DNA of 54,111 nucleotides from Alphaproteobacteria bacterium (GTDB taxonomy: Bacteria; Pseudomonadota; Alphaproteobacteria; DSM-16000; Inquilinaceae). This document shows, piece after piece, positions 17,086 through 29,000 of the stretch; position 1 is the stretch's first letter, and every line of letters begins with the position of its first letter. The position numbers and the translations under genes are program-made. Below the pieces are notes generated by a model that ran no database searches, was not told the origin of the DNA, and saw nothing but the letters and a program-made list of their open reading frames with translations. The stretch lies in contig JANQKE010000083.1 in assembly GCA_028281265.1 (NCBI GenBank), positions 1 to 54,111 of the forward strand. The letters are read 5' to 3'.

Positions 17086-20000
17086 ATGCCCTTTGATCTT
17101 CGCACCGGTTCCCTTGTCGCCGCCTTGGCCGCATCCGCCGAGGGGCCGGCCGGCGTGACGTTCGCCCGATCGGCCGATGACGGCGACCGGCTGAGCTATG
17201 CGGAGGTGCTGGACCGGGCCCGGCGAGGTGCGGCGCGCCTCGTCCAAGCCGGGCTCCGGCCCGGGGATGAAGTCCTGCTGGTCTCGGACGACCTGGCCGC
17301 TTTCGTCACCGGCTTCTGGGCCTGCCTGATCGCCCAGGCACCGGCCGTGCCGGTGGCGGTGCCGACGACCCCGGCGCACGCCGACAAGCTGCTCAGGATC
17401 GCCGGGCGTCTGGCCCGGCCGTGGCTGCTGACCGATGCCGATCTGCAGGCCGCCCTCGGTCGGGCCACGATCACCGGCGAGGGGGCGCCGGAGCTGCTCG
17501 AACGCCTGGCGGGCCGAACTCTGCCGCTCGGCATCGACGACCGGACGCCGCCGGCAGACCTCCCGGATCTGGTTCCGCAGGACGTAGCGTTCCTGCAGTT
17601 CTCCTCCGGCTCCACCGGGGCGCCCAAGGGTGTGACGGTCACCCACGGCAACCTCCTGACCAACACCACGGCCATCAAACGATGGATCGGCGATCTCGAC
17701 ACGCCGGAGCGGCTGGTCAACTGGATGCCGCTGACGCACGATTTCGGGATTATCTTCTTCCACATCATGCCGGTCGTGTTCGGCTGCGAGAACGCGTTGC
17801 TGCCGACCCGGCTGTTCCTGCGAAACCCGGTCGCCTGGATGGGCTGGGCGCATCGACTGCGGGCCACGGTGACCGGCGCCCCCAACTACGCCTACCGGCA
17901 TTTCCTGCAGCGCTTCGACCCGAATGCCGGCAGGGACTGGGACCTGTCCTGCCTGAAGGCCGTGTGCAACGGGGCCGAGCCGATCTCCCTCGACCTGGCG
18001 CGGGCCTTCACCGACGCGCTTGTCCCCTTCGGACTGCCCGCAACGGCGATCACCCCCGCCTACGGCCTGGCCGAAGGGACGCTCGTCGTCACGGGGAGCC
18101 CGGTCGACGAGCCCATGGGGTCGATCGCAGTCGACCGTCACCGGGTGGGGGAGGGCGACAGGATCCGGCCCCTCGCCGGGAAGGACGCGATCGTCTTCGC
18201 CGATTGCGGCACCGCGCTGAGCGATGTGGGCTTGCGCATCGCCGATGCCGGCGGACTGCCCCTGGCCGAAGGCACCGTCGGCCGGGTCCAGATCGCCGGC
18301 GGCAGCGTCACCCAGGGCTATTGGCGCGATCCGGCCGCCACGGAAGCCACCTTCACGGCCGACGGCTACCTCGACACCGGGGATCTGGGACTCCTGCAGG
18401 ACGGCCGGCTGTTCCTGACCGGCCGGCGCAAGGACCTGATCATCCTGGACGGGGTCAACTACTACCCCCAGGACATCGAGCAGGTAGCCGCCCGGATCGA
18501 CGCTCTCGATCTCAACAAGGTCGTCGCCTGTGCCGTTCCCCATCCCGGCGGCGAGCGGGAGGCCCTGGCGGTGTTCGTCCTGCACCGCACGGGACTGGCG
18601 GCGTTTGTCCCCATCGCGCAGGCCGTTCGGGACCGGGTGCTGACCGATATCGGCATAGCGGTCGACCTGGTGCTGCCGATCGCGCGGGTACCGAAGACCA
18701 CCAGCGGCAAGGTGCAGCGTTACGACCTGGTCGAACGCTACAAGGCTGGCGCCTTCGACGACGCGCTGACGGCTCTCCGCCAGTTGACCCTGCCGGCCGA
18801 CACCGCCGCGCGGAGCGCCCTGGCCGACAAGGATCCCGCGGCCCTGGCCGCAGCCCTGGTCGGCCTCGCCGCCACCATCCGCCCCGACGGCACGGTCGCC
18901 GCCGACACCGTGCTGCGGGATGCCGGCCTGACCTCCCAGCAGCTCGTCGCCCTGCAGGCGCGGATTCGCGACGCGCTCGCCATCGACATCCCGGTCACCG
19001 CCCTGTTCGACCATCCGAGCCTCGGTGCCTTGGCCGATGGCTTGATTGCGGGCCGGATCGCAATCGGCGGCGGGCCGGATCCGGCCGAAGACCGTCCGGC
19101 GGCGCTCGGCACGGCGATCCGGGGCATCGGCCTTCGCCTTCCGGGCGGGGTGGCGACGCTCGACGACCTCGCCGATCTGCTGGCCGAGGGGCGGGATGCC
19201 GTCGGCCCCGCTCCCCCGAGCCGCTGGCCCGACGGGTTCGCCCGCGGCCTGGCGACCGACCGCTGCGGCTGGCTCGAAGAGATCGACGGGTTCGACGCCC
19301 GTCTGTTCCGCCTCACCCCGACGGAAGCCGAGGCGGTCGATCCGCAACAGCGGCTGCTGCTCAGCGTCGCCTGGGAAGCGCTGGAGGATGCCGGCATCGC
19401 CCCGGACAGCCTTCACGGCAGCCGCACCGGCGTGTTCGTCGGGCTGTCCAACAGCGACTACGACCAGATCCACCGCGCCGGCGGCGTCGAAGGCATGTCC
19501 GCGCACGGCTATACCGGTACCGGCGGGGCGGTCGCCGCGGGACGGATCGCGTACGTGTTGGGCACGCACGGGCCGGCGCTGACCGTCGACACCGCCTGCT
19601 CCTCGGGTCTGGTCGCCCTGGTCGAGGCGATGCAGGCGATCCGGGCGGGACGCTGCGACCGGGCGATCGTGGCAGCCGCCAACCTGATCCTGACCGAGGA
19701 GATGCATGCCGCGCTCACCCGCATGCAGGCGCTGTCGCCGACCGGGGCGAGCCGGGCGTTCGCCGATGCGGCGGATGGCTACGCCCGCGGCGAGGGGGCG
19801 ATCGCCGTCGTCCTGGAACGGATCGGTCCCGACATCGATGCGGGGGACCGCCCGCTCCGCGCGGTTCTACGCGGCGGCGCGGTCAATCATGACGGTGCCA
19901 GCAACGGGCTGACCGCCCCCAGCGGCACGGCCCAGGCCCTGCTGATCCGGGAGGCGCTGGCGGATGCCGGCGTCGCGCCGGAGACGGTCGACGCGGTCGA

Positions 20001-23000
20001 GGCCCATGGCACCGGCACCCCCTTGGGCGACCCGATCGAGGTCCGGGCACTGGCCGATGTCTACGGGGTCGCGCGTGACGCCGCCGATCCGCTGCCGATC
20101 GGCTCCGTGAAGAGCAATCTCGGCCATCTCGAAGCCGCGGCGGGGCTGGCCGGCCTCGCCAAGGCGCTGGTGATGCTGGAGACGGGTGTCTGCCCGACAA
20201 GCCTCCATATCGACGCCCGCAATCGGCGCGTCGACTGGCCGGCCGGCAGGATCGAACCGACGGGGCGGCCCCGGACCCTGGCGACCCGGGCCGGCCGGCC
20301 GGCCCGGGTCGGCCTCAGCGCCTTCGGGATGAGCGGGACCAACGCACACGTCATCCTGGAGGCAGCCGCCCGAACGGAGCCGCCCGCCCCGTCTCAAGGG
20401 GACACCTCGCCACCGGTCCTGCTGGCCCTGTCGGCGGGCTCGGCAACGGCGCTTGCGGCGACGGCGGCACGGTGGGGGGCGGCACTGTCGGCGCCCGCCG
20501 CCGCCCTCACCGATCTAGGCTTCACCGCCGCTGCCGCCCGGGCGGCCCGACCGGTCCGTACTGCGGTGGTCGCCCGGTCCGCAGACGATGCCGCGGAAGC
20601 ACTGGACGCGGCACCGCCATGCGAGGCCCCGGCCGCCGCACCGCCCGTCATCGCGCTGTTCTCCGGCCAGGGATCGCAAGCCGCCGGCGTCGCGGGGCGG
20701 CTGGCGGACCGGTTCCCGGCCTTCGCCGACAGCCTTGCCGCCTCGGACGCCGTGGCGGGCCCCCTGCTCGGCCGGTCGCTGGCGGCCGTGCTGCGCGACG
20801 GCGACCCGGCGACCCTGACACGCACGGAGATCACCCAGCCCGCCATCGTCGCCATCGGCATCGCCCTGGCCGCGCTCTACCGCTCCTGGGGGATCACGCC
20901 CTCGATCGCCGCCGGCCATTCGGTGGGGGAGATCGCGGCCGCAGCGGCGCTGGGTCACCTCGATCCCGCGAGCGCGATCCGGTTCGCGGTCGCCCGCGGC
21001 CGGGCGATGCAAGGCCTTCCCGAACCCGGCGCCCTGCTGGCCGTCGGCCTGTCGGCCCGCGCCGTCGAGCCGCATCTCGCGGGGATCGATCCCGCGCTCG
21101 ATGTCGCGGCGATCAACGGGCCGGAGGCGGTCACGGTCGGCGGCCCGGTCCCGGCCATCGACGCGCTGGCGGCACGGCTGGCGGTCGAAGGCGTGCGGGT
21201 GAAGCGGCTGGACGTATCCCACGCCTTCCATACGTCCCTGGTGGAACCGGCCCTGCCGGCGATCCGGGCGGCGGCAGCGGATCTCCGATCGGGTGAACGC
21301 ACCGCCGGCGCGCTGGTATCGGCCGTCACCGGCCGGCGGATCGACCCGGACGGTCTGCTCGATCCGGCCTACTGGGTGCGGCATGCGCGGGATCCGGTGC
21401 GCTGGGCCGATGCGCTGCTGGCTCTGCCCGAGGATGCCGGGGCGATCGCAATCGATCTCGGCGCCCGGCCGGTGGCCGGCGCGACCGTCGGCCGGGTGCG
21501 GCCGGAGCTGACATGCCTGCCGTCCGTGACGGCGATGGATCCCGCCGCGGGACCTTTGGCCGTCGCCGCCCGGCTGTGGGAGCGCGGCCTGCCGGTCGAC
21601 CTCGCCCGCACCTTCGACGGCGTTTCCCCGCGGATCGTCCACGGTCCGACCACCGTGTTCGAAGGCCGGGTGCCGGTCATGCGGCTGCCGGCCGGGGACG
21701 GCTCCGCAGCGGTCCCGGCGTCGGTCGGGACGGTCACCCCGCCTCGGCCCGCGACCGCACGATCCCCGGACCGGGCCGGGCGGACGCGCGAACGGCTGCT
21801 GCGGATCCTGCACGGCATCGCCGGTCTGCCGCCTGCCGATGTGACGGCGGACGCGAGCTGGTTCAGCCTGGGGCTCGACAGCCTGCTGATCGTCCAGTTG
21901 CAGCAGGGCGTGAACCGGGAATTCGGCCTGGCGCTTCAGCTCGCCGACATCTACGAGCGCGGCGAGACCCTGGACCGGCTGAGCCGGCTGGTGAGCGACG
22001 GCCTCCCACCCGAACCGTCGGCGGCGCCGGCGGTCGCTGCGGTTGCCGAGCCGGCCGGCGATGCGCCGCTGCCCGGTGTCGCCGCGCTGATGACCCGGCA
22101 GGTCGAGGCGATGCAGGCCCTGTTCGCCGAACAGCTCGCCGTGCTGAGGGGATCCGGCGGCGCTCCGGCATCGGCGGCCGCTGTCGCACCGGCCGGTCCG
22201 GTCTCCGCGCCCGACGACCGGACCGGCCGGCCGACGGTCGAGATCAAGGGCCTGTTCCGCCAGCCGGACCGTGCGTCGGACCGGCTGACCGCGGCGCAGA
22301 AGGGTCACGTCACCCGACTGGCGGCGGCCTGGAACGCGCGGTCGGCCACGTCCAAGACGCGCACGGCGGAAGACCGGCCGGTGCTGGCCAACCCACGCTC
22401 CGTCATCGGCTTCCGGCCGGACTGGAAGGAACTGACCTATCCGCTGCATGTCGACCGGGCGGCCGGCGCCCATGTCTGGGACCTCGACGGTCACCGCTAT
22501 GTCGACATCACGATGGGGTTCGGGGCGACCTTGCTCGGCCACAACCCCCCGGCCGTGCGGGACGCGGTGACCGAGGCCGTGGCGGCCGGCGCACCGATCG
22601 GCCCGCAATCCCCCCTGGCCGGCCGCGTCGCCCGCGGGATCGCGCGGCTGACCGGGGTCGAGCGGGTGGCCTTCTTCACCACCGGGACCGAGGCGGTGAT
22701 GGTCGCGGTCCGGCTGGCCCGGGCGGTGACCGGCCGACCGAAGATCGTGCTGTTCACCGACAGCTACCACGGCACGTTCGACGGGGTGCTCGCCGTCGGC
22801 TGGGGGGACGCGGCCGGCACCACCACCCTGCCGGTGACCGACGGCACGCCCGATGCCATGGTCGGCGACGTGATCGTCCTGCGCTACGGCGACCCGACCG
22901 CGCTGGAGGTGATCCGCCGGCGCGGTGGCGAGATCGCCGGGGTGCTGGTGGAACCGGTGCAGAGCCGCAACCCGAGCTTGCAGCCGGCCGACTTCATGCG

Positions 23001-26000
23001 GAACCTGCGCATGCTGACCGAGCAGGCCGGCGCCGCGCTGATCTTCGATGAGATCATCACCGGCTTCCGGATCGCCCCGGGCGGAGCCCAGGCGCATTTC
23101 GGCGTCCGGGCCGATATCGTGACCTACGGCAAGGTGATCGGCGGCGGCCAGCCGATCGGCGTGGTCGCGGGCCGGCGACGGTTCCTGGATGCCGTCGACG
23201 GCGGCGCCTGGGCCTATGGCGACGCCAGCGTGCCGTCGACCCGCACGGCCTTCGTCGCCGGGACGTTCAACGCCCACCCGCTGGCGATGGCCGCCGCCGG
23301 GGCCATGGTCGACTGGCTGGAGCGGGAGGGGCCGACCGCCCTGCCCGCCCTGAACACCCGGACCGAGGCGCTGTGCCGACGGCTGGACGCGCTGTTCGAG
23401 GCCGCGGGCGCACCGATCCGGATGGCCCGCTTCGGCTCGCTGTTCCGGTTCGAAGCCGTCGCCGGCCTGGAGGTGCTGAACTACCATCTGCTGACCCGCG
23501 GCGTGTTCGTGTGGGAGGGCCGCAACTGCTTCTTGTCGACCGCCCACACCGACGCCGATCTCGATCACATCGTCGCGGCCGTCGGGGCCGGTCTGGAGGC
23601 GCTCGGCGCGGATGGCTGGTTCGGGTCCGAGGTCGAGCGGCCCCCGGCCGCAGCGGTCGCGGTCGCGGATACCCCGGTCCCCATGACCCGCAGCCAGCGC
23701 GAACTCTGGGTCCTGCACCGGACCGATCCGGTCGCCGACCGTGCCTATCATGAGACGGTGCTGCTGTCGGTCCCCGGGGCCCTGACGGCGGAGAGGGTAT
23801 CGGCCGCGCTGGCGGCGACGGTCGATCGCCACCCGATGCTGCGCGCCGGCGGCTTCGACGGCGAATGCTGGCGCCGCGACACCGCCCGGCCGACGCTGGA
23901 GGCGCCGGCCGAACCGTCGAGCGCCGAGGCGATTGAGGATCGTCTGCGGGCCCTGGTGGCGGCACCGTTCGATCTCGACACCGGGCCGCCCCTACGGGCC
24001 GCCCTCTACCGCTCCGCCGAGGGTGACGAGGCCGTGCTGGCCCTGGTCGCCCATCACATCGCGGTCGACGGCTGGTCCCTGGGGCTGGTCGCCGGTGATC
24101 TGGCAGCGCTGATCCGCGATCCCGGCAGCCCGCTGCCGGTACCGGCAGACCCCGAGGCCTTCGCCGCCTGGGCCAGTGCCCAGAGCGCCGAGGCGGCCAC
24201 CGATGCGGCACTACCGGCCCCGCTGCCGGTTCTGCCGCTGGCAGACCCGCCGGCGGGCGGTGACAGCGCTGCGGGGGTGCGGCTGCATGTCAGCGAGCCG
24301 GCCGGCACCGGGCTGTTCGGCCACGTCAAGACGGCCGGCAAGGCGCTGGGGGTGAGCCCCGTCGCGGTGCTGCTGGCCGGCTACGCCGCCCTGATCGCCC
24401 GGCTGACCGGCCAAGACCGGTTCCGGATCGGCATCCCCGTCGCCGGGCATATCGAAGCGGGCCTGCCGGGACTGGTCGCCATGGCGTCGACCGTGGCACC
24501 GCTGTCGATCGCGCTCGGCCCCGACGACGGCCTCGCCGCCCTCGCCGCGCGGTGTCAGACCGGTCTGGCGAGCCTGCGGTCGGGAACCGCCGCCCGCTTC
24601 GCCGAAGACGCCGAGCCGCCGGCGGTGACGGCCCTGTTCAACGTCGACCGCGGTCTGCGTCTCGACATCGGCGCCGGCGGACCGGTGCGGTGGGTCAGTG
24701 CGCCGATCGCCGCCACCAAGCTCCCCCTGTTCCTCAACGTGCTGGAGCTGAACGACGGGGCGGAGTGGGAGTTCGATGTCCGCGCCGCCACGGCGGATCG
24801 GGCGACCGGGCAAGCCTGGCTCGACCATCTGCGGGCGCTTCTGACCGCCGCCGTCGCCGCACCGCACAGCCCGCTGGCCGACCTCCTGCCTCCGCCGCCG
24901 GGACAACCGATACGGGTCCGCGACGGCGGGGGCCGCGCCGCCCTGCCGGGCGTGCTCGGGCCGATCGAGCGGCTGACCGACGGGTGCTGGACCGGAACCG
25001 GTGCGTGGGGCCTGGCCCGGCCGGACGGCACGGTCCATGCGCTGGGCTCCATCGCCCGGTACGACCGACGCGGATCGCGGCTGATCGACCGGACGGCGGA
25101 GACGGCGATCCCCGCCGCCGCGGCGGACCCTGTCGGGCCCCGCACCCGGATCGAGGCCGTGGTCGCCGAGGTCTGGGCCTCGGTGCTCGGTCTGCCGGCG
25201 GCCGGGGTGACGGCCAACCTCTTCGATCTGGGCGGGACCAGCCTGAAGGCGGTGGCCATCCTGTCCCGGCTGCGGGCCTTGCAGGGCCATGCCCCGAGCC
25301 TGGCCGCATTCCTGGAAGACCCGACGGTCGAAGGCCTGGCCCGCGCGGTCGAGGCCGCCGTGCCGCCCCCGCCGATCCCCCGCCTGCCGACGGCCGAGCA
25401 CTACCTCGCCGCCGGCCCTCAGGCACGGCTGTGGTTCCTGGAGCAGCGCTCGCCCGGCCTGATCGCCTACAATATCCCGTTCCGCCTGGACACGGCGGCG
25501 ACGCTCGACCCGGCCCTCGTCCGCGCCGCCCTGACGCGCCTGGCCGAGCGCCACGAAAGCCTGCGGACCGCACTGATCGACGTCGACGGCGAACCCCGTC
25601 AACGGATCGACCCGACGGTCGCGATCGATCTGACCGTGGAGGCGATGCCGGATGCCCGGGCCGTGGATGCCCGGGCCGGGGCCCTGGCGACCCGGCCGAT
25701 CGACCTGGCCACGGCGCCGTTGTGGCGGGCCGGTCTGCTGCACAGTCCCGGGGGCTCGACGCTGGTGCTGAGCGTCCACCATGCCATCGCCGACGTCTGG
25801 TCGGTGGAAGTGATGGTTCGGGACCTGCTGGCCCTGATGCGGGCCGAAGGCACCGGGGTGGCACCGGATCTCCCGACACTGCCCATCCAGTACCGCGACG
25901 CGGCCGCGCACGGCCTCGACCCCGCCCTGGACGCCGCCGCGACGGCCCACTGGTCCCGGGCACTGCGCGATCCGCCCCCGCCCCTCGACCTGCCCGGTGC

Positions 26001-29000
26001 GGCCGCCCGCGGTCCGGTCCGGTCCCATCGCGGCCGCGTCCGGCACCGCGCGCTGCCGGCCGCCTGTGTCGACCGGCTGCGGGCCCAAGCCACGGCCGGC
26101 CACGGCAGCCTGTTCGCCGCTCTGCTCGCCGGTGTGGGGCGGACGATCGCCCAGGCCACCGGCCGGCAGGATATCGTGCTGGCAACGGTGGCCGCCGGCC
26201 GCGATCATCCGGCCCTGGCGGACTTGATCGGCTTCTTCGTCAATACGGTGCCGGTGCGGCTGCGGCTGGGGCCGGGGCATGCCGATCCGGTCGTGCAAAC
26301 CGCCGCCGGGCTGCGCGATGCGGTCGGCCATGGCGCGCTGCCGTTCGACCGCATCGTGGCGGCGGCCGGCATGCCCTGGCCGCCGGGCCGCACACCGTTA
26401 TGCGACGTGATGGTGGTGCTGGACGAGCGGACGGCGCTGGAGACCGCCGCCGCCGCCCACGGCTTCACGGTTGCGGAGATCGATACCCCCACCAGCCAGT
26501 TCGACCTGACCCTGTACGTCACCGAGCGGACGGACCGGCTCGATCTCAAGCTGGTGTTCGATGCCGATCTGTTCACCGATGCGGCGGCGGACGCGCTGGC
26601 GGAAACGCTGCTCACCGGTCTCGGCGGCGGAGCGGACGACGACGCTTCGGAGATCGGACCCGCCAGCCCGCACGCCGCCCGGCTGTGGTTCGTCGACCAG
26701 TTCGAGAACGGCAAGCTCTATCCGGCGGGGCCGACCTACTACACCCAGGCGCTGTCGGTCCCGCTACCGGCAGCGCCCGACCCCGCGGCCTTGCGCGCCG
26801 CCCTGGCCCGGCTGACGGCCCATCACCCGATCCTGCGCACCCGGCTGATCGCCCGGGACGACCAGCCCCGGATCGACATCCGGCCCGACGGCCCCGCCGT
26901 CCCGCTCACCGAGACCGTGGGCGACCCGGACGGCTCCATAGCCGAGGCGGCCCGGATCCCGTTCGCCCTCGACGAAGCCCCGCTGGCCCGGGCGCTGCTG
27001 ATCGCCGAGGCCGGCAACACCGGCCGGGCCACCCTCGCCCTGGTGGCGCATCATGCGGTCGCCGACCCCGCCCGGATCGCGCGGCTGCTCGCGAACCTGA
27101 CCCGCGCGCTGGCCGATCCGGCGGCCCCGTTCGGACCGCCGATCCAACCGGACGCGCCGACGACGACGCTGAGCGACGCCGACGGGGACTGGTGGCGCGC
27201 ACGGATGGCGGATCTGCCCGCCCTGACGCTGCCGACGGACTGGCCGCGACCGGCCGTGCATACCTTCACGGCCGGCCGGCTGTCCGTTGCCGCACCGCCC
27301 TCGATCGCCCACCGGCTTGCCGCGGCCGAAGCCGACCGGGGCGTCCGGCGGTCCGATCTGATCCGGGCCGGGTTCCAGGCCCTACTGGCACGGCTCTCCG
27401 GTCAGGCGGATATCGTGATCGGCGAACCGGTCGGCGCCGAGAACCCGGCGAGGGCGATCGCCAATCCGGTGCCAAGCCGATTGCGGGTCGACCCCGGTGC
27501 CGGGTTCGACGCGCTGGTCGAGGCGTCGGCCGCGGCGCGGCGCGAGGATGTGGTGCGGGGCACAGCCCCGTTCGATGCCGTCGTGCTGGCCGTCAAGCCC
27601 AAGAACGACATGAGCCGGACAGCCCTGTTCGACGTGATGCTGGTGACGGATGCGCCGGCCGATGCGGCCGTCTCCGGGCTCGGCTGGGGCAAGTACGACC
27701 TGACCCTGTCGGTCACCGGTGACCGTGACGCCCTCGGCTTCACCCTGGTCTACAACCGCGACCTGTTCGCGGAGGCCAGCGCCGCGGCGATCCTGGACCG
27801 GTTCGTGATCCTGCTGGACGGCCTGCTCGGCGAGCCCGGCCGTGCGATCGGCGCCCTGCCCCTGTGGCGGGCGGGGGAGCGGGACGGGATCGTCGCGCGG
27901 GCCACCACCGGCCTGGCCGGATACCCGGCCGCCGAGACGATCCCGGGCCGGTTCGAGGCGGTGGCCGACGCGCGCCGGGACGCCGTTGCGATCACCGCCC
28001 CCGATGGCCGCCTGACCTACGGCGCGCTCGACGGATGGGCCAACCGGATCGCCCATCGGCTGGCAACGCTCGGGATCGGGCCGGGGGACCGGGTCGGTCT
28101 GCTGCTGGACCGCGGCACGGCACTGCCGGCGGCGATGCTGGGGGTGCTCAAGGCCGGGGCCGGCTATGTGCCGATCGACGTCGACTATCCCGCCGAGCGC
28201 CGGCGCTTCATGGCCGAGGATGCGGGCATCCGCGCGGTGCTGGCCGAGGCCGGGACCCGCACCGCGGCGCATCGGCTGTGCGATACCGTGATCGCGGTCG
28301 ACGGGCTCGACGATCCGCCGGGTCCGCGCTCCGATCGGTCCCCGGCGCCGCATGACGTGGCCTCCCATGACGTTGCCCCCCATGACGTTGCCCCCCATGA
28401 CGTTGCCCCCCATGACGTTGCCTATGTGCTCTACACTTCCGGGTCGACCGGCCGGCCCAAAGGGGTGATGGTCACACACGGCAACGTCCTGCAGCTCCTG
28501 TTCGGTGACGGCATGCCGGTAGCCGGCGGGCCGGACGATGTGTGGAGCCTGTTCCACTCCCCCTGTTTCGACTTCTCGGTGTGGGAGCTGTACGGCGCGC
28601 TGCTGACCGGCGGCCGGGTGGTGATGGTCGATCGCGACACCGCCCGCGACACCGCGGCCTTCCGCCGTGTGCTGGCCGATGAGCGGGTGACGATGCTGAG
28701 CCAGACGCCCAGCGCCTTCTACGCCCTGGCCGAGATGGATGCGGAGGCGGACGGACCGCCGCTCGCCGTCCATACCGTCGTCTTCGGAGGCGAGGCGCTG
28801 CATCCCGCCCGGCTCGCCGACTGGCACCGTCGGCATCCCGACATGCGGCTGGTCAACATGTACGGCATCACCGAAACCACGGTGCACGTCACCTGGGCGG
28901 AGATCGGGGCGGCCGAGATCGCCGATGGCCGCAGCGTCATCGGCCGGCCGCTGCCCGGCTACGGCACCGTCATCCTCGGCCCCGACGGCGGACTGCTGCC

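Noticed and set aside
28351-28422. CRISPR array
   Set aside because: 15-bp head-to-tail units without spacers, inside an open coding frame.
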